The position numbers and the translations under genes were made by a program. From Platerodrilus igneus (Eukaryota > Arthropoda > Insecta > Coleoptera > Lycidae), in the NCBI GenBank assembly GCA_036346225.1, contig JARFIW010001082.1, positions 6,510,001 through 6,574,000 on the forward strand: DNA of 64,000 bases, written 5' to 3'. Below the pieces are notes generated by a model, which saw only the letters and a program-made list of their open reading frames with translations, was not told where the DNA came from and did not search any database. Of the stretch, positions 59,288-64,000 are shown piece after piece (position 1 is the first letter of the stretch; every line of letters begins with the position of its first letter).

Positions 59288-60110
59288 AAATAGTTTTCTT
59301 CGATTAACAATTTTCTTCTTTAGAGATAAATCTATCTTGTTTGGTATCAATTAATATTAGATTTTTCTCAGCTACCCGAATTTCTATGAATTTTTGAGAT
59401 TGCATCACCTCCGAGTGAGTTACCCTGATTTTAAGATTTTTTACCGCTAACATTCTGACCAAATAGTTTTCTTGGACTAGTCATTTCCACCCACGAGATA
59501 AATGTACCTCGTTTGGTATCAATTAATATTAGAATTTTCTCAGCTACTCGAATCTAGGAATTTTTTAGATAGCATCATCCCCCAGAGAGCTACCCTCATT
59601 TTAAGATTTTTTCCAGTAGCGATTTCTGACCGACCTTATAAATTTTTTTAGCAATGCGACACATCAAATTAGTCTAGAATTTTACGCAGAATCAGAATCT
59701 GCAAACAGATTTAAAATCGGTACACCCCCTGTAAAGTTATACCCTTTTAAAATCCTGAACCTCTAAATTTTGCTCTTTGCTCTATAAGCTAACCTAACAA
59801 ATAGTTTTCTTCGACTAGTCATTTCCACCCACGAGATAAATGTACCTTGTTTGGTATCAATTAATATTAGAATTTTCTCAGCTAGCCAAATCTATAGGAA
59901 TTTTTTAGATTGCATCATCCCTCAGATAGCTACCCTCATTTTAAGATTTTTACCGGTAGCGATTTCTAACCGTCCTTATAAAATTTTTTAGTCATGCAAT
60001 ACATCAAATTAATCTAGAATTTTAAGCAAAATTCGAATCTGCAAACAAATTTAAAATCCGACCACCACTCACAAAGTTACACTTTTAAAGGTTCCAAACC
60101 TTTAAATCTT
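59288..60110. repeat. Tandem copies of the 48-49 kb repeat family
   Basis: Three units starting AAATAGTTTTCTT at 59288, 59461 and 59799 (173, 338 and about 310 bp). They share CACGAGATAAAT, TTGGTATCAATTAATATTAG, TTTTCTCAGCTA, GCTACCCTCATTTTAAGAT and ATCAAATTAGTCTAGAATTT with the element at 48374-49750. The first unit has lost its right half. Confidence 0.75.
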
Positions 60111-60612
60111 CGCTACCCAAGACATGCTTTAACCAACCATCTCCGAAAATCTAAAGCCGCGGAGGCCATAAGTGTTTAATATTTAAAACCATGTTCAAAC
60201 GGTAATGTACTGTTTTTTAGAATATTCAAAACCATGACTTAAAATTTTAACCATTTATCAATTTTTTCTGGTTTAACATTTTTAATTACTAAGCATGTCA
60301 TAACATAATTATATAGTCAATGCTAAATATGTACTTGGAAAATACAATTCGTTTCCAAACTAATTTCTTGACGATTATGGATTAGATGTGAAAGCGGTGT
60401 AGACCTTTCTTTTTTAGTAATTATATTATTGACTATATGTTTGAGAAATACAAGAAATATATTTCAATGCCGTACATTAGAAATTGATGCATCATTGCTT
60501 GTAGATTATTAATCACACAAGGTACTTTCTAGTATGTCCTCGACTACGTATTTAGGGAAATGCAAACTTCATTTAGTAATACAGATCAATTAACGGATAA
60601 TTATTTCAACTG

Positions 60613-60898
60613 TATATAACCCGTGCGCTTTGTGTAAAGTTCATCAAAATTTAAACAATCGTTTTCTGCAGTGATTTTCCTTTTATTGAAAATTTAAGGT
60701 AAGTCTGCATTTTTTATTAAAATAGAACTGAATTTATTTGCAAACACCAATTATTGTGTATTTCGCTATTGCTTCTGATTGCGTTTTTTTAAAACATCTA
60801 AGATTGGTTTAGATTTTACATTGTGTAATTTATTAGTCGCTACTAATTTTTTCAAAGTAATGCACTGATTTACATATATATTTTTCAAATTTTAGATG
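60613..60898 (+). promoter_or_regulatory. Candidate promoter, leader exon and leader intron of a lost + strand gene
   Basis: TATATAA at 60613-60619 is followed by a possible leader exon to 60698 (AATTTAAG), a strong donor GTAAGT at 60699, a T-rich acceptor TTTTCAAATTTTAG ending 60895, and ATG at 60896. The frame then ends after three codons (MVF). This could be the outward-facing terminal promoter of the Polinton whose gene has been deleted. Inference only. Confidence 0.35.
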
Positions 60899-60961
60899 GT
60901 CTTTTAGCTAAGATAATAAAAAACAATTTCCACAAATATTTTATTAAAAAATTAAATACAT

Positions 60962-61426
60962 TTAAACATTAACAACAGGCTGTAACAGTAAAACATTCTC
61001 CTTCGAGCAACTTAAATTATTCAAACAGTGGTTTAAACAGTGATTGCACCTATCACCAAAACTTTGTAATTTTTTGAGTCTAGGAACTGAGAATACACTT
61101 TCCATGTTTAAAATGTTCGATAGTAACTGCTTCTTCTGTTCTTCTTTAACATAGACAGTAACTCCAGAAGGTACGACTTCTTTCAGTAAATCACCCACAT
61201 TTGTATACCCATTCGTAGCCTGTTCATCCCAGCAGAGTCCATGGATTCTTTCCTTTAACCACCGAACTTGTTTTTTGAAATCATCACTTAGGGTGTTATA
61301 CCCCACCGCCATGCTCAGTATTTCATGCCATATTACATTATTCACTACATCCAAAATGGCAATCTTCTTGCAATAGAAATCGCTAGTTTTGTATTGATAT
61401 TCTTGTAAATCGATTATGAAACACAT
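60962..61426 (-). CDS. Polinton-associated conserved protein, function unknown
   Basis: 154 codons, uninterrupted. It resembles a family common in arthropod Polintons and related insect mobile DNA: hydrophobic start (CFIIDLQEYQYKTSDFYCKK), then DDFKKQVRWLKERIHGLCWDE (conserved W..... HG..W.E core), VTVYVKEEQKKQLL, and a C-terminal Cys/His cluster (CNHCLNHCLNNLSC) that may bind metal. I do not know its function. The complement of TTTATT at about 60940 gives a polyadenylation signal just after the stop. Confidence 0.6.
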   Translation of the reverse strand: MCFIIDLQEYQYKTSDFYCKKIAILDVVNNVIWHEILSMAVGYNTLSDDFKKQVRWLKERIHGLCWDEQATNGYTNVGDLLKEVVPSGVTVYVKEEQKKQLLSNILNMESVFSVPRLKKLQSFGDRCNHCLNHCLNNLSCSKENVLLLQPVVNV

Positions 61427-61562
61427 GCTTCCTGCTTCAAATCATAAATGGAAATGGGCTTCTAAGCAAATCCCTCCTATATATCCAGCTAGGAGTCTTT
61501 ACTCCTGCCAACTCCTTTTATGATTTTTTCAACGAGGTAATTATCTAGAACTTTGGTTAATA

Positions 61563-62492
61563 CTAAAGCAAGTCTGTTTTCTTAATCCAACTTTTACCAC
61601 CCCCCAACCACGACACTAATAGTTCACGCCCGTGCTTCCGTTTCCGTAAAACTTTTTCCACTATGTACGTATCGGGTGCTGCTGCGAGCTGAATCTCATC
61701 ACCGTAAAAAGCAACTAGGATTGGCTGTCCATTTAAATCTTGTAGCAGATAGGTTATCGGTCTCGTTTGTTGTACTTTAACAATTTTGAATAGTTCTGTC
61801 CTCCAGTTTGGATGAAATCTTCGCTCGAATACTGCTTTATATTTTGATATACGTACAATTTCTCCAACCTTATACAATTTCTTACGACTTTTAGAAGCAC
61901 TGTCAGCGGTGTAAAGTTTTATTCTTTCCGGATGTTCTTCCGCCTTCATAGGTGTCATGTTAATAGCCCGATGCGGTGTATTATTGTATTCTTCCATAAC
62001 CTTAGGCAAAATATCCAACCATCTATGACTGCCTTGCAAGTAAAATCTTCTGTACAATTAGTTTTTGATTGTTCTGATCAACCGCTCAATCATACTAGCT
62101 TTGATTGCGGAATACATAGAGTAATGGTTTATCTTATATTTTTGCATAAGATTTTTAAACCAGCGGTTGTAGTATTCTTTCTCAAAATCCGTTTGTAGAT
62201 TGATTTTTGTGTTATTTTCTCCTTGCAACATTTTGTTCAATATTTTTTTCATAGCATTTGTAACTTCTGATCCAGTTTTATTTTTTAAAGGTTCTGCTAA
62301 AGCATATTTTTTGAAACAGTCCACCGCTATTAGAATATATCTGAACCCATTGTTCACACGAGAGTAAGGCCGCATTTCGCACAAGTCCGATTGGATAAGA
62401 TCACGTTTCACATGTTTCAGATTTGTATGACGACGCTGAAAATTTTTTCTTACAGGTTTAAATAATTCCTTAACGATGATTTCTTTAATCAT
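61563..62492 (-). pseudogene. Polinton integrase with chromodomain, one in-frame stop
   Basis: Retroviral-type DDE integrase that inserts the element. Read from 62492: a basic start (FKPVRKNFQRR), catalytic region SDLCEM, the core YILIAVDCFKKYALAEPLKN, LQTDFEKEYYN (second Asp), ASMIERLIRTIKN (Glu). A TAA at 62058-62060 then interrupts the frame. The same frame continues with RRFYLQGSHRWLD, YNNTPHRAINMTP, KVGEIVRISKYKAVFE, and a C-terminal chromodomain (IVEKVLRKRKHGRELLVSW, SWIKKTDLL). All three acidic residues are visible. About 309 codons; the N-terminal zinc-binding part may be missing upstream. Confidence 0.85.
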
Positions 62493-62530
62493 TTTTGCTT
62501 AAAGATGTTGCTAAACTAATATGGCTATAT

Positions 62531-63194
62531 TTATCTAGTTGCACCTTTGACATAAACTGAAGCTTTGGTTTGTAGTATTTGTTTTTTTATAGCTGCTGGT
62601 GACGCCTCGTAAATCGATGATATTGCGAGACCGAGCTCCTTCTCGTTTGTCTCAGAAGCAGCAGTCAAATTCATAAAAAAACTGTATAAACGTTTTAAAG
62701 TCAGATATAAGCTTATCCAATTTTTCATTTACATATTGTTTATTAACTGCATCAGATGGTTCAACCGGGTGAGCAAGCATTGTGATACGCTGGTTTCTTG
62801 CATTGAAGGCTTTATCTTTACGCTGTATATCATCAAAACTTTTTAGACAGTATGAAAAGGCTTGATTCGCGAGCTTGATTACAGATTTCTTATTAACACA
62901 ATCACTATCATCTTTAGGATCCATTACATCAACTAACCTTTTTTTACGAAAACTAATTGTTTCTTCTCCAGACTTGAATACTATAGTGCTTCTCTGATTA
63001 ACACAATCATAATCTTCTTTCGGGTATGATGAATTCACTAACCTTCTTTGCTGTATATCGTATCCATCACCATCCAACGTTAGCATAAATCCTCGACCTG
63101 GAGGACCACGCCGAATATCAGCATTTTTTTCGCTCTGAACGTCCGAAGCGGTCGAGAGGCATTTTAGAACTGTGTAATTATTTACAGAGCTCAC
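62531..63194 (-). pseudogene. Polinton protein with VNKK-type repeats
   Basis: The frame 63194-62652 contains three related segments: RRLVNSSYPKEDYDCVNQRS, KRLVDVMDPKDDSDCVNKKS and RITMLAHPVEPSDAVNKQYV, i.e. a repeated L-x-P-x-D-x-VN-(K/Q) motif. Such repeats occur in phage and Polinton structural or fibre-like proteins; the role here is inference. An overlapping frame (62728-62531) with LTAASETNEKELGLAISSIY could be the original C-terminus after a frameshift near 62660. It overlaps the next gene upstream by a few bases (63191-63194). Confidence 0.6.
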
Positions 63195-64000
63195 TGTATT
63201 ATACGTTCTTCTCTCAACTCTTCTATTATGGACACCATTTCGTTAATGTTTTCCTCGCTTGTATTTCCAGCTCGGTTGGATGCGTTCAACAATATCAGCC
63301 GATCCACAAGTTTATGTACATTGTTCCAGTAGACATATTGCACAGGCTTCGTATTCAAACTTTTGTAAAACCTATTAGGAAAACCTAAACCCGCTCCCTT
63401 AGTCTGTTTTCTTCTCTTTGGCTGTTTTCTTTCGGGGTTTCTCCGAAATTCGGTGAAATATTTTTGCACATATTTGTTAAATTTTTTGTTATTTGTTGGG
63501 AATCCGCTTAAATCGTGCGCCGCAAATGGGTTAAACTTTCTTCTCAAAATCGATGCTGATTTGATCATTTCCAAGTAATTCGGCAAATCTTCATGCAAAT
63601 TGAAATCGCCATCTTTATAAACCAGCAGATTGTATAAACCCCTCGTATCCGGGTACATCACATTATTTAATGTTATATCGCTAGTTTCCGGGTTAATTAC
63701 CAATACACTTTTCACAAACTCCATGAGTCGGTTTCCGCATTATACTTTATTCTATAAATTGATTTGTCAATATTTTCGTCTTCGTCTCTAGCTAACACGT
63801 CCGCATAGTAAAGATTCTTCTGGAACGAGTTGTTTAATTTTCTTTATAGGTGCTTCCATGTCTTCGAGTTTAACCCTTGTTGTAGGTGTGGGAATTTTTT
63901 CGGTGATTGCTTGCAACTGGGAAGCGGTTATTTGCAAGGGGTCGATCAATTGTTTATGAGCTTCTTTGAATTTTTGTTGAGATGTAGTGTCTCCCTTTTT
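63191..64000 (-). pseudogene. Polinton conserved protein, frameshifted, start outside window
   Basis: The C-terminal frame 63724-63191 has RGLYNLLVYKDGDFN, YLEMIKSASILRRKFNP, a basic patch (RKQPKRRKQTKG), VQYVYWNNVHKLVDRLILL, NRAGNTSEE and VSIIEELREERI. This is a widely found but unassigned family in arthropod Polintons. Upstream, 64000-63788 (HKQLIDPLQITASQLQAI, then a stop) looks like the N-terminal part of the same protein. The frame changes near 63800 and again near 63718, so at least two indels split it. The start codon lies beyond the window. Function unknown; possibly a virion component. Confidence 0.7.

Larger units (their letters stand above)
60900..64000 (-). mobile_element. Polinton/Maverick element, one end (continues beyond window)
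   Basis: A run of minus-strand genes typical of arthropod Polintons: a conserved protein with GYNTL..WLKERIHGLCWDE, a chromodomain integrase, a VNKK-repeat protein, and a protein ending ELVDRL..AGNTS..I.SIIEELRE type. Polintons are 15-40-kb self-synthesising elements; here only about 3 kb is inside the window. Stops and frameshifts in several genes indicate decay. The left terminus and TIR could not be placed. Confidence 0.85.

Noticed and set aside
1..64000. CRISPR array or bacterial operon
   Set aside because: Tandem repeats here lack spacer structure, and the spliced gene and eukaryotic retroelements exclude a prokaryotic source.

Overview
The window looks like AT-rich nuclear DNA from an arthropod, most likely an insect. 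This rests on the spliced GT-AG gene, the very long repeat-filled introns, and the mobile families present: Polinton/Maverick, insect-type Tc1/mariner relatives, PIF/Harbinger, RTE, Ty3/gypsy, Ty1/copia and a tRNA-derived SINE. I cannot name the species from sequence alone.

The only cellular gene I recognise lies on the + strand and runs through almost the whole window. Six coding exons (3033-3131, 16276-16374, 23123-23221, 57627-57824, 57874-57969, 58015-58208) encode seven ankyrin repeats that match ANKRD29 (ankyrin repeat domain 29) in order. Its first exon or exons lie upstream of the window. Three introns are 6.7 to 34 kb and full of mobile elements; the last two are only 49 and 45 bp. 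The last exon carries an apparent one-base frameshift in a T run.

Layout. 1-3.0 kb: hairpin MITE and a decayed Polinton DNA polymerase B. 3.1-16.3 kb (intron): mariner relic, a 1.9-kb heptanucleotide array, a tRNA-type SINE, and a Tc1/mariner-type element (about 11.4-15.5 kb) split by several RTE retrotransposon pieces. 16.4-23.1 kb (intron): gypsy integrase scrap, a second SINE copy, and a 5'-truncated copia element whose 3' LTR is split by a 1.8-kb foldback element with a 9-bp target duplication. 23.2-57.6 kb (intron): RTE 3'-end array, dinucleotide repeats, hairpins, an RTE 5' part, a hAT end, a Tc1/mariner-type element (35.5-46.8 kb) interrupted in its right TIR by a 9.3-kb Ty3/gypsy element, an inverted-repeat element (48.4-49.8 kb), and a Harbinger cluster (53.5-56.7 kb). 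After the gene: tandem copies of the 48-kb repeat family (59.3-60.1 kb), then the end of a decaying Polinton/Maverick (60.9-64.0 kb, minus strand) with integrase, two capsid-region-type conserved proteins and a candidate promoter plus leader intron.

Almost every mobile-element gene is broken by frameshifts or stops. In the gypsy element the two LTRs differ about as often by small indels as by substitutions, so some of the frameshifts, including the one in the ankyrin gene, may be assembly errors.
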